A stretch of 64,000 nucleotides of DNA from Persephonella marina EX-H1 (lineage in GTDB: Bacteria > Aquificota > Aquificia > Aquificales > Hydrogenothermaceae): positions 376,672 through 440,671 of the forward strand of contig NC_012440.1 in the NCBI RefSeq assembly GCF_000021565.1, written 5' to 3'. Position 1 is the stretch's first letter, and each line of letters begins with the position of its first letter. Under the pieces are notes generated by a model that made no database searches, was not told the origin of the DNA, and was given only the letters and a program-made list of their open reading frames with translations. Of the stretch, positions 39,244-50,328 are shown in pieces. A program made the translations under genes and the position numbers.

Positions 39244-41409
39244 CTAACCTCCAGCTATGATTTTTCCAGCATTATAAACGATAAATGCCATAATCCACGC
39301 AGATGTAAAACTTATAAGGATTGAAACACCTGTCCATCTCCAGCTGTTAAGTTCCTGTTTTATAGCAAAAACTGTTGCCATACATGGTGTGTATAGCAAG
39401 AGAAAAACAAGGAAAGATATCGCTGTCAGAGGTGTAAAGGAGTCCCTTACAGCTTTTATGAGAGAGCTGTCCTCTTCCTCCTCTTCAGCTTCCATCTTGT
39501 AAAGTCCAAAGATTGAGAGGAAGTTTTTACCCATATCTATGTTTGCGTTTATAAAACCTTTCCCTATCTCTAAAAGACCTTCTGATAGTTTAACCTCTTC
39601 AGGTTTTTCCTCAACGATCTCACCTGAGTATATATTTCCCATTGTGGAAAGGACGACCTCTTTTGCCACAAAACCTGATATTAAAGAGCCTGCCGCTTCC
39701 CAGTTCCCAAATCCAAGAGGGTAAAATACAGGCGCTATTGTATGACTTATCTTTCCAAACAGGCTGTCTTCTGGCTTTTTTACTCCTATTGGGAAATGTA
39801 GTAAAAACCATATGACGATAGATGTTGCAAGTATGAAAGTTCCGGCTTCATAAAGGAATGCTTTTGTTTTTATCCATGCATTTCTGATTATAAATCTGAC
39901 TGTTGAGAATCTGTAAGGTGGGAGTTCAAGAATGAATGGAATAGCCTCAGCTTTAAAAACAAATCTCTGTAAAAGGATAGCAACTACTGCCGCAACGATT
40001 ATACCAAGTATATAAAGGAAAAGAATAACAGCTGTCTGGTACTCTGTAAAAAATATCGTAACAAAAAATGCGTACACTGTAAGTCTTGCACCACAGGACA
40101 TAAACGGGATCATAAGTGTGGTCAGTATCTTTTCTTTAGGATTTTCAAGAGTTCTAGTAGCATAGACCGCAGGGACGTTACAGCCAAATCCTATAAGCAT
40201 AGGTATAAATGATTTTCCGCTGAGACCAAAAACGGCCATAACCCTGTCCATAAGGAAAGCAGCCCTCGCCATATAGCCGCTTCCCTCTAAAATAGCCATA
40301 AAGATGTATAGGAAGAACAGAACAGGAACAAAAACAAGAACGAAACCAACTCCTCCTATAATACCTTCGGTTATAAGTGATCTCAGCCATGGGGATGTTC
40401 CTATATCTGTAAGAAAGTGATAGACGATAGGAGCGATAACATCACTCAGTGAGCTGTCAAGCCAGTCAACATACGGAGCTGAAAGCTCAAATGTGAATTT
40501 AAATAAAAGCCACATAAAAAAGAAGAATATAGGAAATCCAAGTACTTTGTGGAGAAATATCTTGTCTAAAAATAATGTGAGATCAAACTTCTCTTCAGAT
40601 GTTTTTCTTACACACTGTTCATATATACTGATTATTATTGAGTATCTCTCCTCAACTAGAAGTGTCGATATATCCCTGTGGTAAAGCTTTTCCAGTTTTT
40701 CCCTTATAAGCTTTGCCTGATTGAGTATTCTGCTGTCAACAGCAAGATCTATAAAAAATGTGTTTCCCTCAACAAGTGAGAGGAGTAAAAATCTCTCAGG
40801 GTATATATCAAGTAAAAGGGGCTGTATATTTTTTATGCACTCCTTAAGTTTTCTGAGTTCATCCTCAAGCTGATCCTCAAGATGAAGTGAGCAGTGGAAT
40901 CTCTCCTTATTTTTGTATATCTGGATAACAGCGTCAAGTATCTCAGATACACCTTCACCCTTTATTGCTGTCGTCGGTATAACCTTACAGCAGAGAAGTT
41001 TTTCGAGTTTATTAACATCTATGCGGATACCCTTTTCCTGAGCCTCATCCCACATATTCAGGGCTATAACAAGTGGAAGATCTATCTCAAGAAGCTGGAT
41101 AGTCAGGTATAGATTTCTTTCAAGGTTTGTTGCATCTACAACGTCTATAACAAGATCCGGTTTTTCCTTCACAAGGAAATCTATCGCTATCTTTTCCTCA
41201 GCAACATCATTGCTCAGGCTGTATGTTCCTGGAAGGTCAACAAGATGAATCTTGTATCCTTTATACTCTATGATGGCCTCTTTTTTCTCAACTGTAACAC
41301 CTGGCCAGTTTCCAACGTGAAGGTTTGTTCCTGCGAGAGCGTTTATGAGTGTTGTTTTTCCTGTGTTTGGATTACCTGCGACAGCTACCTTTATAACCTT
41401 ATCTGCCAT
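39244..41409 (-). CDS. feoB: ferrous iron transport protein B
   Basis: About 721 residues. N-terminal G domain (G1 GNPNTGKTT, G3 DLPGTYSL, G4 NMWD), then the membrane region with paired gate motifs (ILEGSGYMARAAFLMDRVM and LISGFVAKEVVLS) and the FGCNVPAVYATRTLE segment. Moves Fe2+ into the cell. ATG at 41409 has GAGGA before it and overlaps the feoA end by 11 bases. Confidence 0.96.
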   Translation of the reverse strand: MADKVIKVAVAGNPNTGKTTLINALAGTNLHVGNWPGVTVEKKEAIIEYKGYKIHLVDLPGTYSLSNDVAEEKIAIDFLVKEKPDLVIDVVDATNLERNLYLTIQLLEIDLPLVIALNMWDEAQEKGIRIDVNKLEKLLCCKVIPTTAIKGEGVSEILDAVIQIYKNKERFHCSLHLEDQLEDELRKLKECIKNIQPLLLDIYPERFLLLSLVEGNTFFIDLAVDSRILNQAKLIREKLEKLYHRDISTLLVEERYSIIISIYEQCVRKTSEEKFDLTLFLDKIFLHKVLGFPIFFFFMWLLFKFTFELSAPYVDWLDSSLSDVIAPIVYHFLTDIGTSPWLRSLITEGIIGGVGFVLVFVPVLFFLYIFMAILEGSGYMARAAFLMDRVMAVFGLSGKSFIPMLIGFGCNVPAVYATRTLENPKEKILTTLMIPFMSCGARLTVYAFFVTIFFTEYQTAVILFLYILGIIVAAVVAILLQRFVFKAEAIPFILELPPYRFSTVRFIIRNAWIKTKAFLYEAGTFILATSIVIWFLLHFPIGVKKPEDSLFGKISHTIAPVFYPLGFGNWEAAGSLISGFVAKEVVLSTMGNIYSGEIVEEKPEEVKLSEGLLEIGKGFINANIDMGKNFLSIFGLYKMEAEEEEEDSSLIKAVRDSFTPLTAISFLVFLLLYTPCMATVFAIKQELNSWRWTGVSILISFTSAWIMAFIVYNAGKIIAGG

Positions 41410-41632
41410 TACATTCCTCAACTATAATCTTGTCAGCATCAGCCTTTCTTACAGCAAGGCAGTAATCCTTTATCTTTATTTTAACAGGTCCTCCGAAAGG
41501 TGAGACCTGTATAACCTCAACTGTCTGTCCCGGAATAAGACCCATCTCAAGAAGTTTTCTCTTAAGTGCAGGATCAAATCTCAGCTCCTTTATTTTACAA
41601 AAGCTGCCAGCAGGTAATTCAGATAGCCTCAT
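41399..41632 (-). CDS. feoA: ferrous iron transport protein A
   Basis: 77 residues, SH3-like: MRLSELPAGSFCKI, RKLLEMGLIPGQTVEVIQVS and KIKDYCLAVRKADA. Cytoplasmic partner of FeoB. Good ribosome site GAGGAAAG. First gene of the feoAB-led operon. Confidence 0.95.
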   Translation of the reverse strand: MRLSELPAGSFCKIKELRFDPALKRKLLEMGLIPGQTVEVIQVSPFGGPVKIKIKDYCLAVRKADADKIIVEECNGR

Positions 41633-41717
41633 AATCTTTCCTCTTGATTTATATTCAATCTCAATTATATACTTTTTTCAAAACAATTCCATGACTTTAA
41701 TCAATTTAAATCACCTT

Positions 41718-42398
41718 TTAAAACCCCAGTAAAATTCTGGTCAGATACATATAAGGGGGTATTATGATAATATTCAATACCCCAATAAATAATAATATTA
41801 TAACTATTATAAATCCATACTGTTCAACAGGTTCAAGTTTGTGTTCAAGTTCAGGTGGGAGAATGCTCATAAGAACCCTTCCACCGTCTAAAGGTGGTAT
41901 CGGAAGAAGGTTAAATATGGCGAGGATAACATTTATACTCACAGAATACTGGAAAAATATCAGGAGAGGTGTGACGACTGATTTTATAATCCCTGGACCA
42001 AAAACCGAGACGAGGGTTCCTAAAACAGCATCTGATGATAGTATCTGGTAAGAGATACCAAAGAATACAGCAGCTATAAAATTAACTGATGGTCCTGCAG
42101 CAGCTGTTACAGCCATACCCTTTCTGTAACCTAACTTCCTGAAGTTTGCAGGATTTATAGGAACAGGTTTTGCCCATCCAAAGAGTATAGGAGATTTAGC
42201 AAGTATGAGAATGATCGGAACTAAAAGTGTTCCGACAGGATCAACATGTGGTAAAGGATTGAATGTGAGTCTTCCTGATATTTTTGCCGTTGGATCTCCA
42301 AGCCTGTAGGCTATCACTCCATGTCCAAGTTCGTGTATAATAACTGCAAACATCAGAGCAGGAATCATAAAAATGAGCTTAGTTATATCAAATTCCAT
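41718..42398 (-). CDS. site-2 protease family (M50) zinc metalloprotease
   Basis: 226 residues, about six hydrophobic helices. Zinc motif HELGHG (22-27) and the second motif NLLPIPPLDGGRVL. This is the compact form without a PDZ domain. Cleaves transmembrane segments within the bilayer; substrate unknown. Confidence 0.93.
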   Translation of the reverse strand: MEFDITKLIFMIPALMFAVIIHELGHGVIAYRLGDPTAKISGRLTFNPLPHVDPVGTLLVPIILILAKSPILFGWAKPVPINPANFRKLGYRKGMAVTAAAGPSVNFIAAVFFGISYQILSSDAVLGTLVSVFGPGIIKSVVTPLLIFFQYSVSINVILAIFNLLPIPPLDGGRVLMSILPPELEHKLEPVEQYGFIIVIILLFIGVLNIIIIPPYMYLTRILLGF

Positions 42399-42477
42399 CT
42401 TGCCCTCTTTGTTTATTTTTTTATCAGCCTATTTTATATTATTTAACCTATCGTTTTAAGTGGTGCAATGATTAAAG

Positions 42478-43800
42478 ATGAAGATTAAAGAGATATTAGA
42501 GATTGTAAAGGGCAGACCTTTAAAACTGAGGGATGCTGATAAAGAGATAAAAAGGTTCATCATTGACAGCAGGAAGGCTCAGAAAGATAGCTTTTTTGTT
42601 CCGCTTAAAGGATCAAAAGCTGATGGTCATGATTTTATAGATGATGCTCTAAAGAAAGGTTCATCCGGTTATCTCACATCTATTGAGACAGATTACAAAA
42701 ACGGTATCCTCGTTGATGACACCCTTAAAGCCCTTACTGAGATAGGGATATTTAAAAGGAAAAAACTGAAGAAAGCTGTTGGTATTACAGGAACTTCAGG
42801 AAAAACAACAACAAAGGAGATTCTGAGATTTCTCCTCTCAGATATATTCAGGGTTTACGCAACAGAAGGAAATTACAACAATGAGATAGGTCTTCCTCTA
42901 ACCCTTTCAAATATTCCGGAGAATACTGAGGTGGGGGTGTTTGAGCTTGGGGCAAGTAAGAGAGGTGATATAAGTAAGCTTGTTAGTATTTCAAAACCTG
43001 AGGTTAGGGTTCTCACATCTGTAGGACACGGTCATATTGAGGGTTTTGGATCTTTTGAAGGTGTTGTTCAGGGTAAAGGTGAGATATTTGATGGTGGTGA
43101 GATATCTGTTCTTCCAGAGGATCTGAAGATCTATTATATGGACAGATTAAAAAAATACGTAACTTTTGGAATCTCTGATTACGCTGATATAAAGATATCT
43201 GAGATAAACATAACTCCAGAAGGAACTGCAGGTACTGTAAGCTATAAGAATGATAAGATCCGTATAACCGTTCCAGTTTACAGCAGGGCTTTGTTTAACA
43301 ATATAGCCGCTGCCCTCTCTGTTCTTTATGCACTTGATATAAACCCTGTAAGATCAGCTGAGAAACTGAGAGATTTCAGTCTGCCTGAAGGGAGGGGTAA
43401 AGTTTTAAGAAAAGGATCATTAACAGTGATAGATGACAGCTACAACGCAAACCCTCTATCTGTTAAAAATGCTATTGAAACCCTGAGCGGTATCCCTTCT
43501 TTCAGGGTTCTTATCCTTGGAGATATGCTTGAGCTTGGTGACCTGTCAGAGCAGATGCATATAAAAGTGGGTAAAGAAATACTCAGCTCAGATATAGATC
43601 TTATACTTCTTTACGGCAGGGAAACATACCATACATACACTGTAATAAAGGACAAAAAGAATTCGTACCATTTTGATGATAAAGAAAAACTTTACAGAAA
43701 ACTTATGGACAGCATAAAGGATAAAGAGTGTGTTCTTCTTGTTAAAGGCTCAAGGGGTATGAGAATGGAGGATATTATTGAGAAAGTTCTTCAATCTTAG
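42478..43800 (+). CDS. murF: UDP-MurNAc-tripeptide:D-Ala-D-Ala ligase
   Basis: 440 residues. Adds D-Ala-D-Ala to the peptidoglycan precursor. ATP loop GTSGKTTTKE (105-114), NYNNEIGLPLTLSNIP, FELGASKRGDI and VIDDSYNANPLSVK all fit MurF. The end overlaps the convergent unknown gene by 26 bases. Confidence 0.95.
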   Translation: MKIKEILEIVKGRPLKLRDADKEIKRFIIDSRKAQKDSFFVPLKGSKADGHDFIDDALKKGSSGYLTSIETDYKNGILVDDTLKALTEIGIFKRKKLKKAVGITGTSGKTTTKEILRFLLSDIFRVYATEGNYNNEIGLPLTLSNIPENTEVGVFELGASKRGDISKLVSISKPEVRVLTSVGHGHIEGFGSFEGVVQGKGEIFDGGEISVLPEDLKIYYMDRLKKYVTFGISDYADIKISEINITPEGTAGTVSYKNDKIRITVPVYSRALFNNIAAALSVLYALDINPVRSAEKLRDFSLPEGRGKVLRKGSLTVIDDSYNANPLSVKNAIETLSGIPSFRVLILGDMLELGDLSEQMHIKVGKEILSSDIDLILLYGRETYHTYTVIKDKKNSYHFDDKEKLYRKLMDSIKDKECVLLVKGSRGMRMEDIIEKVLQS

Positions 43801-44443
43801 CTTTTATCCATCTCTTCATAACATTTGAGCTTATATTAACACTGTGTTCCCTTAATGTTCTGTCTATACTGAATCTGTCTTTCTCCATAACCTCTAATAG
43901 CTTTTTTAAGCTTTCAACAACTGAATCACTTTTTATTCCTGTGTTTTTACTGAATATCTCAATAAAGTCTATCAGGTGGTACTCATCATCTATATAGGCG
44001 ATATCAACTGCATAAAGTATGTTTTCAGGACAGTTAATAAGATCAAGAAGAATCCTGTGGTATATCCCTTCAAGATCTTCCAGGTATAGCCCTATCTCAA
44101 GCTTTGTTTTTTCAAACATATCTTGAAATATATCTTTTATCAGGTTGATTTTTAGATTTATCCCATCTTTAACAGTACTTACAGATACCTGTGGTACCTT
44201 TTCAGGTATCTGCCATCTTTCAGATATGGATACCTCCCTGATATCTATAACATCTTTTAACTTCTCCGATACGTTTTCAGGGTTTTCTGTATATATCTGA
44301 ATTGTGTCTGTTATTCTGTGCTGGGAGTAAGCTCTTACAAAACCGAAAGATCCGGATATTATAAGTTCTTCATCAAGATTTCCAAGTTCAGTAAGTATCT
44401 TATCCTGTGCATCTAAAAGTTTTCCTACATCTGTTATAAACAT
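43775..44443 (-). CDS. uncharacterised protein, possible degenerate nucleotidyltransferase
   Basis: 222 residues from the ATG at 44443 (AAGGAATGG upstream; a longer frame runs over the gap promoter and is rejected). The segment ELIISGSFGFVRAYSQHRI, then TIQIYT and LKINLIKDIF, faintly recalls the AbiEii-type nucleotidyltransferase pattern, but the catalytic aspartates are not evident. The C-terminal third is helical. Divergent from gap. Function unknown. Confidence 0.6.
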   Translation of the reverse strand: MFITDVGKLLDAQDKILTELGNLDEELIISGSFGFVRAYSQHRITDTIQIYTENPENVSEKLKDVIDIREVSISERWQIPEKVPQVSVSTVKDGINLKINLIKDIFQDMFEKTKLEIGLYLEDLEGIYHRILLDLINCPENILYAVDIAYIDDEYHLIDFIEIFSKNTGIKSDSVVESLKKLLEVMEKDRFSIDRTLREHSVNISSNVMKRWIKAKIEELSQ

Positions 44444-44475
44444 TTTCCATTCCTTAATCTGTTGTAATGTTAAAA

Positions 44476-44481
44476 TATAAT
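44476..44481 (+). promoter_or_regulatory. probable -10 element for gap
   Basis: TATAAT lies 27 bases before the gap start, in a 64-base divergent intergenic region. No good -35 was found at the expected distance. Confidence 0.4.
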
Positions 44482-44507
44482 GGTAAAGAAATAAATGGAG
44501 GATGTAA

Positions 44508-45515
<1,008 letters not shown>

Positions 45516-45520
45516 AATAA

Positions 45521-45538
45521 GGGGCTTTCGCCCCATTT
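45521..45538 (+). terminator. terminator hairpin after gap
   Basis: GGGGC, loop TTTC, GCCCC, followed by a weak ATTT, five bases after the gap stop. Confidence 0.65.
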
Positions 45539-45733
45539 ACAAATTGTAGTATTATCTCTTTGATAACTCAGTTGAAGGATAACTGGTTTCCGCTAAGGGT
45601 TAGAATTTCTTAAAAGGGTAAAACTTGAAAAAGAAAGCGAAGCAGTCAAAAAATATAACGGTGAATTTTGCGATACAATACACAAAGAAGAACTAAGGTC
45701 AAAAGGTTTCCTCAGCTGTTACTGGCTCTCATG

Positions 45734-46140
45734 TCATGAATTTTTATTTTTTGATATATTCCTTGAAAATTCAGACAACAAATTTTCCTCTGGATAATGT
45801 TTTACGTTATGTGTGATTATCTTTAACCCATACTTTTTTGCAGTTGCCATAATAAGGCAATCAACAGTGGATAAGGTTATACCTTTTTTTCTATATTCTC
45901 TATAAAACTTTGCTCCTATGTTTACTATATCGCTATCTATATTTATTATCTCAAAGCCTCTCACCAGATCTTTAACTGCCTTTTCCTGTTTTTGAATAAG
46001 CACCCCTTAAAAGCTCGTAATCAGGTAAGCATAACCGTTAATTAGTAAATCTTTTACAATTGATACTGCAAACTCCTGCCCTTTCAAAAAATCTATACAG
46101 ATATCGGTATCAACGATGAACTTATCTGTTAATTCTTTCC
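45734..46140 (-). pseudogene. vapC: broken PIN-domain toxin (VapC-like)
   Basis: The C-terminal part (45734-46003) is an intact PIN segment with STVDCLIMATAKKYGLKIIT and its acidic residue. Upstream on the same strand another frame encodes a normal PIN start, KFIVDTDICIDFLKG, and a third frame the piece YELLRGAYSK. The three pieces line up as one VapC cut by at least two frame changes, and no start codon precedes the first piece. VapC proteins are RNases; this copy is probably dead. Confidence 0.65.
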
Positions 46141-46363
46141 TCCTCTATGGATAAATCTTCTTGCCTCATTTTATCTACATATTCCACACCTGTTTCCTTC
46201 AAGTCCTTAAAAGCACCTGCAGTTGATATCGTCTTTTCTATTTTTTTTCTCTTTATATACTCTGATAAAGCTTCTTTAACTATTTCACTGAAGTTATGAG
46301 AAATACCTTCTGCTTCTCTATACAACTCTTCAGGTAAAGATATTGTTTTTTTATTGTTGCCAT
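46122..46363 (-). pseudogene. vapB: VapB-like antitoxin, frameshifted near its start
   Basis: The sequence KKTISLPEELYREAEGIS is a ribbon-helix-helix style start, and the tail (YVDKMRQEDLSIEEERINR) is a typical toxin-binding end. An ATG at 46363 with AGAGGT before it would give MATIKK, but the A7 run at 46346-46352 puts it out of frame; one more A would restore MATIKKTISLPEEL. Partner of the broken VapC just downstream. Unless corrected by slippage or a sequencing error, the pair is inactive. Confidence 0.6.
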
Positions 46364-46545
46364 AGTTATACCTCTCGGTATGAATTTTATTCCATACTAT
46401 AATATCTTTGATATGCCTGTCATAAACTTTCAAGAAAGAAGATCTCAACAACCTAAAAGGCAAAGGGTAAGATAACAAAAAATTCAAAGAGATAAAAATA
46501 GATTATTTACCCATATGACCGTATAAATTTTACCGTAGTTGTATT

Positions 46546-47799
46546 TCAGAACTCCCACAGCTTCATAGCCTTTCTCACCTCAACCATTGTTTCAGAGGCT
46601 ACAGCCCTTGCTTTTTCAGTTCCTTCCTGTAAAACCTTCTCATACTTTGGGATATCTTTTTCTATCTCTTTTCTTCTCTCCCTGATAGGATCAAGAAAGC
46701 TGTTCAGGTTTTCTGCAAGTATCTTTTTACAGTCAACACAGCCTATCTCTGCTTTTCTACATTTTTTATCAATATCAGAAACTGTCTCGCTATCTGTGAA
46801 TATGTTGTGATACTCAAAAACTATGCATACATCAGGATTTCCAGGGTCTGTTCTTCTTACTCTCTGGGGATCAGTTTTCATCTCAAGAACTTTTCTGTTT
46901 ACAGTTTCTCTGTCGTCTGAGAGGTATATGGCGTTGTTGTAAGATTTTGACATCTTTCTGCCGTCAATACCGGGAAGTTTTGATTCTTCTGTCAGTAAAG
47001 CTTCAGGTTCAGGGAATATCTGATCGTAAAGATTGTTAAACCTTCTTGCTATCTCCCTTGTAAGTTCTATATGTGGTAGCTGATCCTCACCTACAGGAAC
47101 GGCATCAGCCTTATAAATCAGAATGTCTGCAGCCTGAAGAACAGGATATGCGAGAAATCCAAGTGTGTCTATATCTTTTCCAACATCTCCTTCCTCAAGA
47201 TTTCTGACTACCTCTTCAACGATCTTTTTCTGAATTCCGAATCTCATTAATGTCTCTTTAAGCCATTTAAAATCAATCCCTTTCTGGTTATAAAATGCCC
47301 TGTGGAAAGCTTCCCTTAAATACTCTTCAAATATCTTGTTTTTCTGCTTTCCTGTAGCCTTTTCTAAGGCCTGATCAAAACTCTCAGGAGGTGGTGTGAG
47401 AATTATCTTTATCTGTTTTCCTGCTAAGAAATCCCTCATATACTGGTAGTAAAGGTTGAATTTCAGATCCTTGTAAGAAGGGTTTAACTCAAGCCAGCTT
47501 TTTGGTGTTATCATTGAGAATAAAAGTGCAAGTTCCGCATGCTCCTTTACACCTGACTGGACAAAAAGTGTTGCTTTTTCTGGATCTATCCCACATGACA
47601 GCCAGTCAATTATCATCTGTCTCACATTCTCTTTTAACTGGTCTGTCTCTTTGTACTTGTTTGTCAGGGCGTGCCAGTCTGCTATAAAAAACTTACATTC
47701 GTATTTTTCCTGAAGCTGTAGCCAGTTTTTTATAACACCAAGGTAATGTCCAAGATGAAGTCTTCCAGTTGGTCTCATTCCACTGAGAACTTTTTTCAT
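46546..47799 (-). CDS. trpS: tryptophanyl-tRNA synthetase
   Basis: 417 residues. Class I synthetase with HLGH in GMRPTGRLHLGHYLG and KMSKS in GIDGRKMSKSYNNA. It is longer than the usual 330 residues because of an insertion of about 80 residues (roughly 130-215, including FDQALEKATGKQKNKI) between the two signatures. Also carries a cysteine set (CRKAEIGCVDCKKI). ATG at 47799 follows GGAGGAAGTTG. Confidence 0.95.
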   Translation of the reverse strand: MKKVLSGMRPTGRLHLGHYLGVIKNWLQLQEKYECKFFIADWHALTNKYKETDQLKENVRQMIIDWLSCGIDPEKATLFVQSGVKEHAELALLFSMITPKSWLELNPSYKDLKFNLYYQYMRDFLAGKQIKIILTPPPESFDQALEKATGKQKNKIFEEYLREAFHRAFYNQKGIDFKWLKETLMRFGIQKKIVEEVVRNLEEGDVGKDIDTLGFLAYPVLQAADILIYKADAVPVGEDQLPHIELTREIARRFNNLYDQIFPEPEALLTEESKLPGIDGRKMSKSYNNAIYLSDDRETVNRKVLEMKTDPQRVRRTDPGNPDVCIVFEYHNIFTDSETVSDIDKKCRKAEIGCVDCKKILAENLNSFLDPIRERRKEIEKDIPKYEKVLQEGTEKARAVASETMVEVRKAMKLWEF

Positions 47800-47859
47800 C
47801 AACTTCCTCCTGTTTGGTACTAATTTCAATTATATAACAGATAGAAATTTCAGGTTTAT

Positions 47860-50328
47860 GTGATATATTCTTATCTTATGGAAACTTTAAGATACTACAG
47901 GAACAGAATAGCTTACTCAAGGATAATCCCACCTGTTTTTCCTGAATACGGTCAGTTTGATTTTAAGAACGAGAAGCTAAAAAGTTTTTTAGAGAGAAAA
48001 GATATAAAGCTCTACTCACATCAGGTAGAAGGACTTAACGCCGTAAAAGAAGGGAAAAATATTGTTGTAACAACACCTACAGCATCAGGTAAATCTTTTA
48101 TATACATACTTTCAATACTTGAAAGGCTGAAAGAGAATCCTGAGACAAAGGGAATTATAATCTTTCCCCTCAAAGCTTTAGCCCGGGATCAGTATGGAAA
48201 GATAATGGATCTTATACTTGAGACCGGTATAGATGCAAGAGTTGATGTTTATGATGGGGATACAGACAGAGAAAAAAGACAGGAGATAAAAAAAGATCCA
48301 CCAACATTTCTTATAACAACACCTGATATGCTGAATGCAGGGATACTTCCTTATCATACAGGCTGGTCTTCATTTTTTGAGAATCTTGATTTTATAGTAC
48401 TTGATGAGATTCATGCTTATAGAGGAATACTTGGATCCCATATAGCAAATATAGTGAGAAGGCTGAAGAGAATAACAGGATACTACAGAACAAAAAAGCC
48501 TGTTTTTATAATGAATTCTGCAACAGTTCACAATCCATCTTCTTTTGCATCTAAGCTTATTGGAGAGGAGGTTGTTGAGATATCAAGATCAGGTGCACCA
48601 TCACCTGAGAGGGAGATACAGATCTTCAGGAATTTAAGATCCTCTGAGACAGCAGAGCTTATAGCAAATACAGTTATTGAGGATATATCAAGTATCGTTT
48701 TTGTTGACAGTAGAAAGGAGGCCGAGATACTGTCACTCAGGGTTAAGGATATTCTTGTAAAGAAAGGGAGAGATGATCTGGTAGATAAGGTAAGTCCTTA
48801 CAGATCTGGTTACACACCTGCAGAAAGAAGAGAGATAGAGTTTAAACTTCTTACAAAAAATATACTTGCTGTGATCTCAACAAGTGCCCTTGAGATGGGT
48901 ATTGATATTGGAGACCTTGATAACTGTATTCTTGTTGGATATCCTGGAACCCTAGCACAGCTCTGGCAAAGATTTGGAAGAGCTGGAAGAAGGGATAGGA
49001 AGGCATACAACATTCTAATACCAAAAAGGAATGCGTTAGACCAGTACTTTGTTAAAAATCCCGAGGAGCTTTTTTACAGAAAGATGGAAGAACCTGTTAT
49101 AAATCCGGAAAACAGATACATACTTAAAAAGCACCTTCCTGTGATGGCAAGTGAGATACCTATAAAGCTTGATGAACTTTCTGAAAATGAGAAAGAGGTT
49201 GCAAGGGAGCTGTATAAGGAAGGCATTATCAGATTTTCAAATAACAAGCTTTACGCTTCAAGACAGAAGCCTTTCAGCATTAGATCAGCGGGAGAGAGTT
49301 TCAGGATTGTTGAGACAGTTTCAGGAAGAGTTATAGGAGATATATCTGAGGATATCGTCCTTTACGAGGCACATCCTGGAGCTGTTTATTTACATAACGG
49401 AGAGAAGTATATAGTTGAGCATCTTGATATGGAAGGTAAGGTTGTTTATGTGGTTCATTCTAATATCTCCTATATAACAGAGCCTTTGAAAGAGTCTTTC
49501 ATAGAGATAATAAAGGTTGAGGATTTCAGGAAAGCGGGAAGTATAGAGATTTTCAGAGGGAAGGTAAAGGTAAAAACGACTGTTGTAGGATACTCAATGA
49601 GGGACATTGAGTTTGACGAGAAGATGAACGAGGAGTTGTTTGATCCTGATAAGTATCTATCAAGGGAGTTTGAGACTGTTGCTTTCTGGTGGACAATGCC
49701 TCAGGAATGGGAAGAGGAGATCATACACAGAAATTTAAAACATAACGCAAGAATGCTTTACAGCTTTATCATCCAGAAGGGAAAACTTTACACAGGGAAG
49801 TTTGTATACTCTGATCTTGTTTTTGAGAATCTACTGAAGTTCAGAAAAAGTGGGGATATTACAGCTTTTGAGTTTGCATTAAAGGCAACAGAGAGTTTTG
49901 TAAGCAGACTCAGCCAGAAGGAGAAAGAGCAGTTTAATGAGTATAAAAGAAGGATAAAAGAGAGAAAAAACGGATTTTTAGGTGGGTTACACGGTGTTGA
50001 ACACGGTCTTATAGGTATTTATCCACTTTTTGCTATGAACGACAGATGGGATATAGGAGGTTTATCAACACCTTTCTTCCCTGAAACAGGAAGACCTACA
50101 GTTTTTATTTACGACGGTTATGAGGGTGGTGTTGGGTATTCAGAGGTTGGGTTTAACAGACTTAAGGAGATGATGGAAAGTACATATAAAACGATCTCAA
50201 AATGTGGCTGTATATCAGGCTGTCCATCCTGTATTTACTCGCCAAAATGTGGAAACTCAAATGATTATCTTGATAAAACAGCTTCTATAATTCTTTCCCA
50301 CAGAATACTGAAAGAGCTTTCTAAATGA
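47860..50328 (+). CDS. DEAD/H-box helicase of the MrfA/YprA type
   Basis: 822 residues. Helicase domains: TPTASGKSF Walker A, VLDEIHAYRG (DEIH box), SATVHN motif III, and QRFGRAGRR motif VI. The C-terminal zinc region has four cysteines in CGCISGCPSCIYSPKCGN, as in MrfA, a mitomycin-repair helicase. Start uncertain: GTG at 47860 (AGG five bases before) or ATG at 47878. Confidence 0.9.
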   Translation: MIYSYLMETLRYYRNRIAYSRIIPPVFPEYGQFDFKNEKLKSFLERKDIKLYSHQVEGLNAVKEGKNIVVTTPTASGKSFIYILSILERLKENPETKGIIIFPLKALARDQYGKIMDLILETGIDARVDVYDGDTDREKRQEIKKDPPTFLITTPDMLNAGILPYHTGWSSFFENLDFIVLDEIHAYRGILGSHIANIVRRLKRITGYYRTKKPVFIMNSATVHNPSSFASKLIGEEVVEISRSGAPSPEREIQIFRNLRSSETAELIANTVIEDISSIVFVDSRKEAEILSLRVKDILVKKGRDDLVDKVSPYRSGYTPAERREIEFKLLTKNILAVISTSALEMGIDIGDLDNCILVGYPGTLAQLWQRFGRAGRRDRKAYNILIPKRNALDQYFVKNPEELFYRKMEEPVINPENRYILKKHLPVMASEIPIKLDELSENEKEVARELYKEGIIRFSNNKLYASRQKPFSIRSAGESFRIVETVSGRVIGDISEDIVLYEAHPGAVYLHNGEKYIVEHLDMEGKVVYVVHSNISYITEPLKESFIEIIKVEDFRKAGSIEIFRGKVKVKTTVVGYSMRDIEFDEKMNEELFDPDKYLSREFETVAFWWTMPQEWEEEIIHRNLKHNARMLYSFIIQKGKLYTGKFVYSDLVFENLLKFRKSGDITAFEFALKATESFVSRLSQKEKEQFNEYKRRIKERKNGFLGGLHGVEHGLIGIYPLFAMNDRWDIGGLSTPFFPETGRPTVFIYDGYEGGVGYSEVGFNRLKEMMESTYKTISKCGCISGCPSCIYSPKCGNSNDYLDKTASIILSHRILKELSK

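Noticed and set aside
45541-45733. Possible short gene after gap on the plus strand
   Set aside because: A frame reading KLEKESEAVKKYNGEFC is open for a while but has no start codon with a ribosome site; at most a gene relic.
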